In this document: positions 45,642 through 57,199 of the stretch, in pieces
Position numbering within the stretch: the stretch's first letter is position 1
How the letters are laid out: every line of letters begins with the position of its first letter
From: Aphidius gifuensis
Lineage: Eukaryota > Arthropoda > Insecta > Hymenoptera > Braconidae
Length of the DNA: 64,000 nucleotides
Direction: 5' to 3'
NCBI RefSeq assembly: GCF_014905175.1
Contig: NC_057790.1
Span: forward strand, 9,858,001 to 9,922,000
Notes under the pieces: generated by a model
Told to the model about the DNA's origin: nothing
Databases searched by the model: none
The model's input: only the letters and a program-made list of their open reading frames with translations
Made by a program: the position numbers and the translations under genes

Positions 45642-46335
45642 TCACTCTGGCTCAGTTTGTACAATTTTGTTTTCTTGTAGTGCTTCAGCTGGACTTAAAG
45701 AACCATATTTATTTGCAAGATTGAGTATTTTCCGAAGATCATCATTTTCTTTTTGCAATCTTGAGTGATTTTCTTTGTATTTCAAATCACTTTCTTCATC
45801 AAGCGTTGCTGCTACCCTCATAACTGCAGCCATTTCGTCAATTTTTTCCGCTTGACTCGTAATAATCTACAGAAAAAATAAAAATTTAGCAACCAAAACA
45901 GACTATGAAGAGATTTAATCAAAAAAAAATAGATAATATAGTACTAACATTCGCTAATTTTAAATTGTAAAGCGACGAAAAATCCGTTTTACAGTCCTTG
46001 ATCAACGTTGAAGTTTGTATTCTGTATTTTGACATTATTAGTTCTAAAGCAATTTGATGATCCTCCAAGGCATTTTTAAGTTCTTTATTTTCGGCTTGTA
46101 TTTCTCGTAAGTGTCGTGTTTCTTGTTGAATGCCAGCAATCAGCTGTGTGTGGGGTCTCTGCTTAGCCTCGGTATTTAAAACATCGATTTCTTCTTGATA
46201 TTCTTTCATGTTATCAATTTGACTACATACTGATTGAATTTCTGTTATCAAATGATCAGCAGCGTTTTCGTGATCAGATATTTTACCAACAAGTTTTTTT
46301 GCGTCACAAATTATTTGGTGAAATGTTAGAGACAT
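45642..46335 (-). CDS. SIKE/FGFR1OP2-family coiled-coil protein
   Basis: complement(join(45642..45866, 45949..46335)), 203 aa against 207 for human SIKE1 and 253 for FGFR1OP2. These proteins are part of STRIPAK phosphatase-kinase complexes; SIKE binds TBK1/IKKe. The protein is nearly all coiled coil. Family blocks: KEYQEEIDVLN, RPHTQLIAGIQQE, LREIQAENKELKNALEDHQ, ALELIMSKYR, and in exon 2 EKIDEMAAVMRVA and LQKENDDLRKILN. The intron (donor AAT|GTTAGT, acceptor TGTAG) is phase 0. Start at MSLTFHQIICDAKKLV matches the family N-terminus. The region between the two halves is shorter than in FGFR1OP2, so it is closer to SIKE in length. Confidence 0.9.
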
Positions 46336-46538
46336 CTGTTAATCACACATAATTTATTATGAATTATTATTTCAATTATTAGGTTAGGCAACTTACTTTT
46401 TTTTTAGGAGGGTCCTTTCCTGCAATCAAGCAGTTTTAGTGTAAAACTACAATTTGACATGGAGATTGGAGTTTAATGAAGAGGGTAATCTCTGACGTCA
46501 CACTGTCAATTGGTATGCAGCACCCGACCCGTATTCAC

Positions 46539-47491
46539 CAGTGTTGGGTAGGTAAGATACCTTGGTATCTTACATGTGTAAGATACCATGTAAGATACTG
46601 TATCTTACATCATCGGTTTCATACATCGAGGTATCTTACATTGCGTTCCCAGCGCCTTCTACGAATAAAAGTGGAACCTTCGTGCTACAATTTTTTTTAT
46701 GCGATAAATACATGTAATTCATTTATTAAATAAATAAAAATTCCAAAAACAAGCAGTAGCTAAGAAAAAGATGTAGCTAAGGAATTAATGTTGCTTAAAA
46801 AAGAATTTCTCTGGCAACTGTAATTCCTTAGATTTTTATTTATTTAAAAAATTAGTTATTTAAAATTAAAGCAACATTAATTCCTTAAAATATAATTTTT
46901 TGGCAACATTAATTTCTTAGCTACATCTTTTTCTTAGCTACTGCTTTTCCTTAGACATTTTAATTTATTTAATAAATGAAATTACATGCATTTTATTTTT
47001 TAAATAAATAAAAATCCCAAGGAAAAATAGTAGCTAAGGAAAATAGACTAAGAATTACAGTTGCCAAATTCTTTTTTAAGCAACATTAATTCCTTAGCTA
47101 CATCTTTCCCTTAGCTACTGCTTTTTCTTGGACATTTCCATCTTTTAAAAATAAAATGACATGTATATTATTTATTTAATAAATAGAAAATGTCCGAGGA
47201 AAAGCAGTAGCTAAGGAAAGGATGGAGCTAAGAAATTAATGTTGCCAAAAAATCATGTTTCAAGCAACATTAATTCCTTAAAACTGGTTTTCCTTGATAT
47301 TATATATATTTATATAACAAATAAATTACATGTACCAATATATATCGAGCAATAAGAACTAATTGTCGAGTCGACAGTCAATAAGAATGTTCAAAATGGC
47401 GTCAGAGGTATCTTACACTTTCTTACAGTATCTTACAGTATCTTACTGTAAGTGTATGAAACCTCAAAAATCGACCATTTACCCATCACTG
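46539..47491. mobile_element. hAT-like non-autonomous element, 8-bp TSD
   Basis: Ends CAGTGTTGGGTAGGTAAGAT / TTTACCCATCACTG, flanked by GTATTCAC at 46531-46538 and 47492-47499. CAGTG ends and 8-bp TSDs are typical of hAT. The interior has inverted blocks of AGCTAAGGAATTAATGTTGC. Second copy at 51157-51922, inverted. No transposase. Confidence 0.9.
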
Positions 47492-47502
47492 GTATTCACA
47501 GC

Positions 47503-48074
47503 CAGTGTTGCCAGACTCGGTAGCCATCTTTCCACTAAAAATGTTATGAAAAACCACTAGATTGAGCTACTTACCCACTAAACTTTTAAAAACTTCAAAA
47601 TTTACTCGAAAAAGCAAAAAAAAAAAAAAAAGGAAATGAATTGTAACTTTTTCTTAAATTTCATTATTATTTTACAGATATACTGCGTTTTATACATCTA
47701 TATATTTTCAAATATTGTTAGTAATTTTATAGATTTTATAAATAAATAGTCTTGACCTTTTTTCTTATAAATAAAATATTAATATTCATTTTATAAATAT
47801 GTATATAATCGTAAACAATATTAAAAATAATATTTTTATGCTTTAAATAAAGTCTTGACCTTCTTCTTCTTCTTTGTATTGTTCTTTGACACCATCTGAA
47901 CCAATCAGAAGTTTAGAATCAAACAACTTAAAAATCTAACCAATGAAATCTACCCACTAAAAAACCAACAAAAAAAAAAATTTCCCACTAAAAAAGCCAC
48001 TAAACAAAAACTGCCCACTAAATCTGAAAAAAACCACTAAATTTAGTGGGAAAACCACTAATCTGGCAACACTG
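47503..48074. mobile_element. Second hAT-like element, 8-bp TSD
   Basis: Ends CAGTGTTGCCAGA / TCTGGCAACACTG, flanked by TTCACAGC at 47495-47502 and 48075-48082. Inner motif CCACTAAA repeated. Its target overlaps the previous element's duplication, so one inserted beside the other. Confidence 0.88.
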
Positions 48075-48103
48075 TTCACAGCAGTCCAATTCACAGCCCA
48101 CAG

Positions 48104-48267
48104 CAGTCCAATTCACAGAGCATTACAATTTAGGGCTTTTTTCCTCCACCGGCGGCGCTTGTAAAGCTTTTGTATATGTAAAATCTATATAAAAAAAAAT
48201 TTACAAGCGCCATCAGCGGCAAAAAAAAGCCCTAAATTGTAAAAAATTTGCCCTGTGAATCGGACTG
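48104..48267. mobile_element. MITE family A with CAG TSD
   Basis: CAGTCCAATTCACAGAGC...ATCGGACTG, CAG on both sides. A truncated family A copy follows at 48268-48449. Confidence 0.88.
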
Positions 48268-48449
48268 CAGGGCATTACAATTTAGCTCTTTTCTTCCACT
48301 GGCAACGCTTATGGAGCTTTTGTATGTGAAATTTGAATACATGGAGGTGAATATTCACCTCCATGTCTATATAAAAAAAATTTTACAAGCGCCATCACCG
48401 GCAAAAAAAAGCCCTAAATTGTAAAAAATTTGCCCTGGAATTGGACTGC
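48268..48449. mobile_element. MITE family A, left end missing
   Basis: Begins inside family A (GGGCATTACAATTTAG) and ends GGAATTGGACTG. A short inverted CATGGAGGTGAATATTCACC lies in the loop. Confidence 0.75.
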
Positions 48450-48474
48450 GGGTGCCGCTTGTAAAAGTTTTTTT

Positions 48475-48820
48475 AAGCAGTCTCTCCACGCTATAGAAAT
48501 CTCATGCAAGTTCTTGCAGCAAGATCTTGCACGAAAAAATGGAACATGTCCCATTAGCTGCGATAGTCTTGCAAGGCTTTTAAAGGCTTATTTCCACCAA
48601 AATTCTAGTAATTATCTAGTGATGAAAGATCTTGCAAGCATTTCTGATGATTTCTGAAGCGTGGAAACACTGCTCTATTGGCTGCGATAGTCTTGCAAGA
48701 CTTTTTCAAGCGGTGTCACCACGCTATAGAAATGCTTGCAAGATCTTACACCATCACTAGATAATGACTAGAATTTTTGTGAAAATTAGCTTTAAAAACT
48801 CTTGCAAAACTATCGCAGCC
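48475..48820. mobile_element. Family M copies, rearranged
   Basis: Two partial copies of the 56335-56510 element (CTCCACGCTATAGAAAT, TCTTGCAAG motifs) in tandem and inverted arrangement. Confidence 0.7.
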
Positions 48821-48822
48821 AT

Positions 48823-49232
48823 GGGTGCATTCTTTTAATAAAAAATTTTTTTTCGCTCTGCAATAGTACCGAAAAATAGCTCGGAACAGAAACAACGACA
48901 AAAATGATAAAATTCTCTATGTAACATCCTAGACTTTACTAATGTCTAGTACGACCTATGTGACACTAAAAAACAAGTACCACAAGGCAATTTTCTATTT
49001 ATTTCAGTTTGATATAACTGTCATTCAGGTTATTCTTCCAATAATTGAAACCGAAAAAAGAATAATGTCATGTGCCAGTACTGCCACTACAAGAAAGAGC
49101 TCTTTTTCCTATAAAATTTCAGTCAGTATTACAGGGCGAAATCTAGTATGACTGCGACAGAGAGATTGTCTGCACCGTAATGAATCCAAACAAAATCATA
49201 CCCTAAGTGCAATATAGTAGTATTAAATATAT
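48823..49232. mobile_element. Family C (diverged) plus right end of element N
   Basis: 48823-49142 starts GGGTGCATTCTTTTAATA and ends at GGGCGAAAT without its terminus. 49143-49232 is the right end of element N and shows N's empty site for the insertion at 21827. Confidence 0.75.
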
Positions 49233-49448
49233 GATTTGCCCTGTGAATTGGACTGCTGCAGTCAAGAAGACTAGAAATACAGGAGGACTCACTCCCTATC
49301 TCGCCTGTATATGAAAACCGTATCGCTATGTGGTTGCCGCATAATTGAGGGGCGCTAGTAGTACCCCGGTAACGTGCGCGATCTGTATCGCTTTTTTTTG
49401 CAATGCGCATAATACGAACATACTCTGGCAAACATTAAATAGAGCATT

Positions 49449-49823
49449 GGGTGCATTCCTTTAATAAAAGTTTTTTTTTCGCTCTGCAATTTCGCCCTGT
49501 AATACCGACCAAAATTTTATAGGAAAATGCTATTTCTGGTAGTGGCAGTACTGGTGCATGACATTATTTTTTTAAGCTTCCAATTATTGGGAGAATTACC
49601 TAAATGACTGTTCAATTGTTATATCAAACTGAAATAAATAGAATATAGACTTGTTGTACTTGCTTGTTATTGTCACATAGGTCGTACTAGACATTAGTAA
49701 AGTCTGGGATATTGCATGGAGAATTTTATCACTTTTGTCGTTGTTTCTGTTTCTAGCTACTTGTCGGTATTACAGGGCAAAATTGCAGAGCGAAAGAAAA
49801 TTTTTTTTTAAAGGAATGCACCC
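49449..49823. mobile_element. MITE family C, complete, ATT TSD
   Basis: GGGTGCATTCCTTTAAT...AAAGGAATGCACCC, with ATT on both sides. Family I at 9715-9724 shows the empty site AGAGCATTATAC. Confidence 0.9.
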
Positions 49824-50768
49824 ATTATACAGCTTTCAGGATTTTTATAAAAATTACTGATTAATTTAAAGAAATTAAGCAAAGAAATCAATGGAAAGTA
49901 TAATTTATTTTTTCTTGGCTACGTCCTTTCCTTAGCTATATTCGCCATAATTAATAAATTGACAAGCTATTGGCAAATGTATCTAAGAGAAGGAGGTAGC
50001 TAAATAAATTAATAAGTAGTCCTCATTAATTCTTAATTAATGAAGAATAACTTAATGCCAATAGCTTTTTAATTTATTAATTATGGGCCATTAATTGCTA
50101 GGAAAAGGATGCAGCCAAATAAAATATTTTATAATCTATATTGATTCCACAACGATTTGGCACAAGAATTTTAGTTTAATATATGAATTATACTGCTGAG
50201 AAATTAATTTAAAGTGCAAATTAATTTATTTGCTTACATTCTTTTCTCTTATTTACAATGTTTACATTTACTTGCTTACAATTTTTTTTTTTTATAAAAT
50301 TATAATAATAAGGCTGGATTAGATTTTTAATAAATTTCGATCGTATAAATTTGTTAAGTTTTATATGTAAAAGAACGAATAAATATTATATGAATTTTTT
50401 GGTTTATTTATAAATTAAAGTAATTGTTCAAGTTTAATTTATCAGTCAAAAAAATATGGACTATATTTTTTTTTGTTTTTTTAAATTTTAGTATTTTAAA
50501 TCTTCCATTTATAAAGTTGAAAGAAATTGTTTAAATATTAAATAGCCTAGTCATTTTGCTCACTTGTCATGTCAAATAATTTTTAATGAATTTTTTAAAT
50601 GTAAAAATCCTGAGAGCTGTATAATGCTCTATTTAGTTTTTGTCAGAGTATGTTTGTATTGTGCGCATTGTAAAAAAAAGCGATACAAGCCGCGCACGTT
50701 ACTAGCGCCCGTCAATTATGCGGCGACCACATAGCGATACGGTTTTTTGAGGCAAGTTTGTCCTCCTG

Positions 50769-50929
50769 CACCCGTATTCACGAGGCAAAATTGTTCTCAT
50801 TAGGGCTTTTTTTTTCCGCTGATGGCGCTTGACAAAATTTTTTTTATATAGATTTCACATAGAAAAGCTCCACAAACGCCACCATCGGAAAAAAAACGCC
50901 CTAATGAGAACATCCTCTGAATACGGGTG
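50769..50929. mobile_element. MITE family B inside family I, CTG TSD
   Basis: CACCCGTATTCACGAGGC...GAATACGGGTG, CTG at 50766-50768 and 50930-50932. Family I at 9845-9855 shows the empty site TCCTCCTGTATTTC. Confidence 0.9.
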
Positions 50930-50989
50930 CTGTATTTCTAGTCTTTTTGGCCGTCGAGCTGGGGTTCACATCGATGTATATATACGACA

Positions 50990-51143
50990 TTCACATGGCA
51001 AATTTTTTACAATTTAGGGCTTTTTTTTGCCGGTGATGGCGCTTGTAAAATTTTTTTTTTATAGATTTCACATACAAGAACTCCACAAGCACCGCCAGTG
51101 GAGGAAAAAGCCCTAAATTGTAATGCCCTGTGAATTGGACTGC
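50990..51143. mobile_element. MITE family A, left end worn
   Basis: Family A arms, ending GCCCTGTGAATTGGACTG. Confidence 0.8.
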
Positions 51144-51156
51144 TGATATCGCATAG

Positions 51157-51922
51157 CAGTGATGGGTAAATGGTCAATTTTTGAGGTTTCATACACTTAC
51201 AGTAAGATACCTCTGACGCCATTTTGAACATTCTTACTGACTGTCGACTCGACAATTAGTTCTTATTGCTCGATATATATTGGTACATGTAATTTATTTG
51301 TTATATAAATATATATAATATCAAGGAAAACCAGTTTGAAGGAATTAATGTTGCAAAAAAATTATGTTTCAAGCAACATTAATTCCTTAGCTCCATCCTT
51401 TCCTTAGCTACTGCTTTTCCTCGGACATTTTCTATTTATTAAATAAATAATATACATGTCATTTTATTTTTGAAAGATGGAAATGTCCAAGAAAAAGCAG
51501 TAGCTAAGGGAAAGATGTAGCTAAGGAATTAATGTTGCCAAAAAATTATGTTTTAAGGAATTAATGTTGCTTTAATTTTAAATAACTAATTTTTTAAATA
51601 AATAAAAATCCCAAGGAAAAATAGTAGCTAAGGAAAAGATGGAGCTAAGGAATTACAGTTGCCAAAGAAATTCTTTTTTAAGCAACATTAATTCCTTAGC
51701 TACTGCTTGTTTTTGGAATTTTTATTTATTTAATAAATAAATGACATGTATTTATCGAATAAAAAAAAAATTGTAGCACGAAGGTTCCACGTTTATTCGT
51801 AGAAGGCGCTGGGAACGCAATGTAAGATACCTCGATGTATGAAACCGATGATGTAAGATACGGTATCTTACATGGTATCTTACACATGTAAGATACCAAG
51901 GTATCTTACCTACCCAACACTG
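51157..51922. mobile_element. hAT-like element, inverted copy of 46539-47491
   Basis: Ends CAGTGATGGGTAAATGG / CCTACCCAACACTG. Flanks TCGCATAG and TCGCATCG match at 7 of 8 positions. Confidence 0.85.
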
Positions 51923-52121
51923 TCGCATCGAAATATCGTCCTCGATATCGGGTCCTCTGATATATCGACTGATATCGCACATCTCTAGCTGCCATGATGA
52001 CGGTTACTTTGCAGTGAGTGAAACAGCGTAAAATTATTTGTTGTAGATATTTATAATAACCCAATAAGTACTATTGTTAAAAGTGTTGTGGTAGACAATA
52101 TAAACTAATAACTCTATAATA

Positions 52122-53525
52122 ATGGTAAGTTTATCTCAAGTAAATACTACTTTGTTCATGAATAATTCTAGAAAATATTGTTTTACATTGTCTTCAATTT
52201 AATTCTTTTCGATCGAATATATTTATTCTGAAATTAATCAAAACTTTAATATTAATCATTAGTATTTAAAATTGATTTTCCGTTGTTTAGAATTTCCGCC
52301 TTAAATTATTTCATTGTCATGCGACTCGCTATCTTTAAAAGTCAAAAACTTGAGGTTATGAATGAGCATCAGAGATACTATCAATATGTTCATTTGTTTA
52401 TTAAATTCCTATCTTCTAACACATTCAAATTTTTAATTTTTACTTTACAGTTTCGCAATCAGTACGACAGCGACGTAACGGTCTGGAGTCCACAAGGACG
52501 ATTGCATCAAGTAGAATATGCAATGGAAGCTGTTAAATTAGGTTCGGCAACAGTGGGTCTTAAGAACAAAGATTATGCTGTTTTGATTGCGTTGAAACGA
52601 GCATCATCTGAGTTGTCTGCTTATCAAAAGAAAATTATTCCAATTGATAAGCACATGGGTATCAGTATTGCTGGTCTCACTGCTGATGCCAGAATGCTGA
52701 GGTAAGTAGCTATTTGGCACGTCAAATTAATGTGAATTTAACATATTCAGAAAATTAATGAAGATCTTTTAATTTTCAGTCGTTATATGAGAACAGAATG
52801 CTTAAATTATAAATATTCTCATGATGATACACTTCCAGTTGGTCGTCTTATTACCAACTTGGGTAATAAAATGCAAACATGCACTCAAAGATACGATAGA
52901 CGTCCATATGGAGTTGGTCTTCTTGTTGCTGGTTATGATGTTAATATTATTTTTTGTTTTATTCAAAGAAAACCAATATTTATGATTATTTAATATGAAA
53001 AATTGATAAATATATTTATTTTAGGATCAAGGTCCACACGTCTTTCAAACTTGTCCATCAGCGAACTACTTTGATTGCAAGGCCATGGCTATTGGCTCCC
53101 GTTCACAAGGTGCCAGAACTTATCTTGAAAAACACTTGAATGAATTTCTTGGTAGTTCACTTGATGAACTTGTCAAACATGGTTTGAGAGCTCTCAGAGA
53201 TACTCTTCCAAATGAAGTTGATCTTTCAGTCAAGGTAGTAACCAAACACCTTTAAGATAAAATCAATCATCTTAGAAAACAATAATCGAAAGTAATTTTT
53301 TTGTATCATTTGTAGAATGTTTCAATCGGAATCGTTGGATCGGATCAAGAGTTTGATATTCTTGATGAAGATAAGACAGCAAAATACTTATCAGAAATTG
53401 AAGGCGATGAAAAACGTGGATCAAATCGCGGTGTTGAAGCTACGCCGGGTGATCAGTCACCTTTGGATCCACCAAGCGATGCTCCAGCTGATCCAAGAGT
53501 CTCAGTTGCTATGGATACTGAATGA
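52122..53525 (+). CDS. PSMA1: 20S proteasome subunit alpha type-1
   Basis: join(52122..52124, 52451..52701, 52780..52939, 53025..53234, 53316..53525), 277 aa. It is one of seven alpha subunits forming the outer rings that gate the 20S core; alpha subunits are not proteolytic. The alpha signature YDSDVTVWSPQGRLHQVEYA is at the N-terminus, followed by KLGSATVGLKNKDYAVLIAL, GISIAGLTADARML, QRYDRRPYGVGLLVAGYD, QTCPSANYFDCKAMAIGSRS and KNVSIGIVG, then an acidic, Pro-rich tail of the kind PSMA1 has. The first coding exon is only ATG, spliced in phase 0 to FRNQYDSD, as expected for MFRNQYD. All introns are GT-AG and phases agree. AATAAA follows at about 53574. It ends 236 bp from the LIAS stop, tail-to-tail. 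Confidence 0.96.
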
Positions 53526-53761
53526 TTTCTTTTAAAGATCAATTCTATTAAAAGACGTGTTTTGTTTAATGATAATAAAAGTAAATATCTTTTTTATTTT
53601 GCTTTGTATTTGAAATAAATAAATCTGCTTACATAACTATCAAAAGGTTTGTAGTTGAATTAAATCAACTGTAAACAACAGAAATTGAGTTACAGATTTT
53701 GATAAAACAAACAAAAAAATTATCTATGATGTGTTTTCAATTTGACTAGGGATTTATAAAA

Positions 53762-55290
53762 CTAGTTGAGTATATTTTCTTTAGATTTATTTCTTCGTTC
53801 TTTCAGAATATTTGATAGAAAAAATTCACCAGCTTTGTATGATGATCTGACCAAAGGACCACTTGCAGTATAAACAAATCCAAGTTTAGCACCAATTACT
53901 TCCCAGTATTTAAATTTTTCTGGTTTGACATACTCGATTACTTTGAGATGTCTTTTAGTTGGTTGCATGTATTGTCCAAGAGTAACTGCATCGACTCCAG
54001 ATAATCTAAGATCTTTCATTGTTCGTTCAACTTCATCGTCGGTTTCACCAAGACCAAGCATTATTGACGATTTTGTTATAAGATCTGGGTTTATTTCTTT
54101 TGCACTCGTTAGAACTTTCAACGATTGACTGGATTTCAAAAACAAAATTAGCATTATTTAAATTTTATTTTCTTCCTTTATTGAAGTTATAAATTTCTTA
54201 TACTTTTTGCTATATAAATATTTTTGAGGTGAAATACTAAACTTACTTGTAATGTGCTCGACGATCTCTAACAAAAGGCGTTAATCTTTCAACCGTTTCG
54301 ATATTATGAGCAAAAACGTCTAATTTCGAATCAACAATAGTTTTTATGCACTCATATTTTCCTGAAAAATCTGGAACAAGGGCTTCTACTAGAATGTTAC
54401 TCCTGGAAATTGTATGAATATACATATATATTAATAAGTTTTGTTGAGTTGAAATGAGTGTTTCAAAAGAAGTTGAAAAAATTTCACCTTTTTTTCAACT
54501 CACGAATTGTTTCGGCAATATGTTTAGCTCCCCCATCAGGTAAATCTAAATATAAGTTGAATTGAATGAATATTCGTAACTAAGTCATTAATGTTGATAG
54601 GAAAAAAATATATACCATCCCGATCGACAGATGTAAGAACAATGTAATCAAGCTCCCAATCTGTGATTGCTTTTGCTGTGTTAACTGGTTCTGCTGAATC
54701 TAACGGTGATAGTGTACGAGATGTTTTAACTGAACAAAATCTACAGCCTCTGGTACATGTGTCTCCCATTAACTGCGAAATTTCCAATTTGTAATAATTC
54801 TTTCTTCGTATAGATTGAAACTTTTACAATGACAAAAATTGTTATAATTACCATTATTGTAGCTGTAGCAGTACCGTGTTCACCACCTCCCCAACATTCA
54901 CCAATGTTAGGACATCTTGCTTCTTCACAAACAGTCGCTAGTTTTGATCCCCTTAGTTGATCTTTTATCTTAGCATAGCTTTTACCCATTGGAATTTCTG
55001 TTTTTAACCAAGGTGGTAATCGCAATCTTGTTTTCTCACCCTTATCTAGCTTTAATTTTCCATCGTATCCTGATACCCTATTAGACAAGAATTCATCCAG
55101 CTGAGGACCATTTTTAAGCTTCTCTGCAAATGGCACGTCGTCAGTTATTTTAGAGTATTGCTTATTCACCTTTTAATTAATTAGAAATTAAAACATCAAG
55201 CTTTAGTTGATTTTCAAAGATGTTTGGTTAACTTACCGAGAAAAAATGAGGTAATGATTCAAAACGCTTGGTCTGCATCCATCGAAACAT
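53762..55290 (-). CDS. LIAS: Lipoyl synthase, mitochondrial
   Basis: complement(join(53762..54128, 54247..54402, 54488..54545, 54616..54772, 54852..55169, 55237..55290)), 369 aa (human 372). This radical-SAM enzyme inserts two sulfurs into protein-bound octanoyl groups to make lipoyl cofactor for pyruvate and 2-oxoglutarate dehydrogenases. The auxiliary cluster motif CEEARCPNIGEC and the radical-SAM motif CTRGCRFC are present. Other blocks: VLTSVDRDDLPDGGAKHIAE, DVFAHNIETVERLTP, SSIMLGLGETDDEV, TLGQYMQPTKRHLKV and GPLVRSSYKAGEFFL with the conserved final RSSY serine. The N-terminus (MFRWMQTKRFESLPHFFS) is basic and amphipathic, fitting a mitochondrial presequence. Six exons, five GT-AG introns of about 67-118 bp, phases consistent. 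Confidence 0.96.
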
Positions 55291-55616
55291 GATCGAATAT
55301 AGATGAGGAGTTATGATAAATGTCAATAATGAATACAAGTTTTTTAATGAACAGCTGGGTTTAATTAAGATCAAACCAGATCAAACCAAACCACTGGGGT
55401 AAGTTCAGCCCCACGACCAGGGATGGGCATGTTGAAAACATAGTTTTAAACATCCTTAGTTTTATCCATTTGTATAAAACATCTCTCTCTAGCGGTGAAA
55501 CTTGGAACTATCATCAAAAGAAACCAAAATGGATAACATAATCTCGAAAAAGAGCTCAGGAATTGATGTGAAATATTTAGGACAAGCAGTAGCTGAGAAA
55601 AAGATGTAGCTAAGTA
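55291..55616. other. Upstream region of LIAS
   Basis: No gene or complete element seen. A short AAGCAGTAGCTGAGAAAAAG stretch recalls the hAT-like interior repeats. Confidence 0.45.
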
Positions 55617-55735
55617 CCCGTATTCACAGGGCAAATAATTATGATATGATTATACCCACTCTAATATAAAAGCTCCACAAGCGCCACTGGTGGATGAAAA
55701 AAGCCTTAAATTGTAATGCCCTGTGAATACGGGTG
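55617..55735. mobile_element. MITE family A', internally deleted
   Basis: CCCGTATTCACAGGGCAAAT...CCCTGTGAATACGGGTG, only about 119 bp because part of one arm is replaced. Confidence 0.75.
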
Positions 55736-55761
55736 CAGCATTGTCAAAGTTATAAAGGCTT

Positions 55762-56308
55762 GTGGCCACTAGCATAGTTTTTCGACCAAGTTCTATGCCA
55801 TAGCGATATGGCAGAATAGTTCACATATGACGGCTATAGGGTGGCGTTTTAATCGTTTTTTGAAATTGTTTCAGCTGTACCAACTTGCTTAGAAAAACAT
55901 AAAAAATAAATAAAAATATAACCTTTCTTATTTGTTGACAATTTGATATTTTGACAGTCAATCATTATACATATGTACTATACATGTGTAAATATAAACA
56001 AACAAATTTATTAATAACGCTAACCATTGTTGTTGTATTTTTTTAATGATGGCTGTATCCAAAAAAACTAGTGTGAAGTTAGCGGTTCTATGCTGAAAAT
56101 GCTGCGTGCAGCATTTTTTCAACATAGTCCTCAGTGGCCATTTTCTAGTAAATTTTTAGTGAGATATAGTGACACAAGTTCTATGCCATAGTCCATTTAT
56201 TACCAGAAACATCTAGATTATTCCCAGTTATCACTGAAAAAGTCAGTTGTTTCTGGTAATAAATGGACTATGGCATAGAACTTGGTCGAAAAACTATACT
56301 AGTGGCCA
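55762..56308. mobile_element. TIR element L
   Basis: Ends AAAGGCTTGTGGCCACTAG / CTAGTGGCCACACGCCTTT with inner ends TTTTTCGACCAAGTTCTATG. A stray end lies at about 9519-9545. Confidence 0.8.
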
Positions 56309-56334
56309 CACGCCTTTAGGAGAAGGTTTAAGCG

Positions 56335-56510
56335 GTGTCTCCACGCTATAGAAATGCTTGCAAGATCTTTCATCACTAGATAATTACTAGAATTTTGGTG
56401 GAAATCAGCCTTTAAAAGCATTGCAAGACTATCGGAGCCAATGGGACATGTTCCATTTTTTCGTGCAAGAACTTGCATGAGATTTGTATAGCGTGGAGAC
56501 ACCACTTTAG
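56335..56510. mobile_element. MITE family M inside a LINE
   Basis: Inverted ends AGCGGTGTCTCCACGCTATA / TATAGCGTGGAGACACCACT with a TTA duplication in the LINE sequence. Confidence 0.8.
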
Positions 56511-56978
56511 GATCCCAAGGTGGGCATAAGTTCTCTATAAGTCCATTTACATTTTTTATTTTTTTATCTGAGTATTCGTTTTGGTTGTCTTTAAACGACC
56601 ACCGATTATTAAAGCCTTTAACTACCCTCCAGATCCGTGAGGGATCACTATTTTTACTCAAACCATCTACAAACTTTACGAAGTTCTCTTTTTTAATCTT
56701 CTTAAGGCCATTTGTGGCTTTACGGTGGAAAAAATATCCCGCCAATATCCCGCCATATCCCGCCAATATCCCGTAATTGACCCATTGGCGGGTTATGTAT
56801 CCCGGCAATATCCCGCAACAACATATTGGCGGGTTATAAATCTCGCCACAAAATTTTGGCGGGTTATTTATCCCGCCGACATCCCGCCACAAAATATTGT
56901 CAGATTATGTATCCCGCCAACAACCCGCCAATATGCCATCACAAAACACTCTGAAAACACTGGTATATGTATACCCTG

Positions 56979-57160
56979 GTAGAAATATTTATCTGCCATT
57001 ACTCCCGCTTTCTCCGCATTACGTTGAAATTACTCCGGCATGAGATTGATGGCAAAGAAATGACTCCGGCATTAAATTGATGGTGGAGAAATTACTTTGT
57101 CATGAGATTGATGGCGGAGAAATTACTCCGGCATGGGATCGATGGTGGAGAAAATAGTAT
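56979..57160. repeat. CCCTGG-type end with CTCCGGCATGAGATTGATGG repeats
   Basis: Begins CCCTGGTAGAAATATTTATC, then about four ~30-bp units with CTCCGGCATGAGATTGATGG. No matching right end identified. Confidence 0.7.
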
Positions 57161-57199
57161 AATTATTTTTAATAAATTATCCATTTGACTATTTTTTAG

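Larger units (their letters stand above)
49265..50952. mobile_element. MITE family I expanded by nested insertions
   Basis: The arm 49265-49448 (AAGAAGACTAGAAATACAGG start) pairs with 50625-50768 plus 50930-50948. Contains family C (49449-49823), AT-rich repeats 49850-50600 with a second inverted repeat (CAGCTTTCAGGATTTTTAT / AAAAATCCTGAGAGCTG), and family B (50769-50929). Confidence 0.75.

Noticed and set aside
56299..56892. 197-aa minus-strand frame as a single protein
   Set aside because: It is a run-through of the GGCGGGATAT minisatellite, a real LINE fragment and a MITE. Only the middle part is protein-derived.
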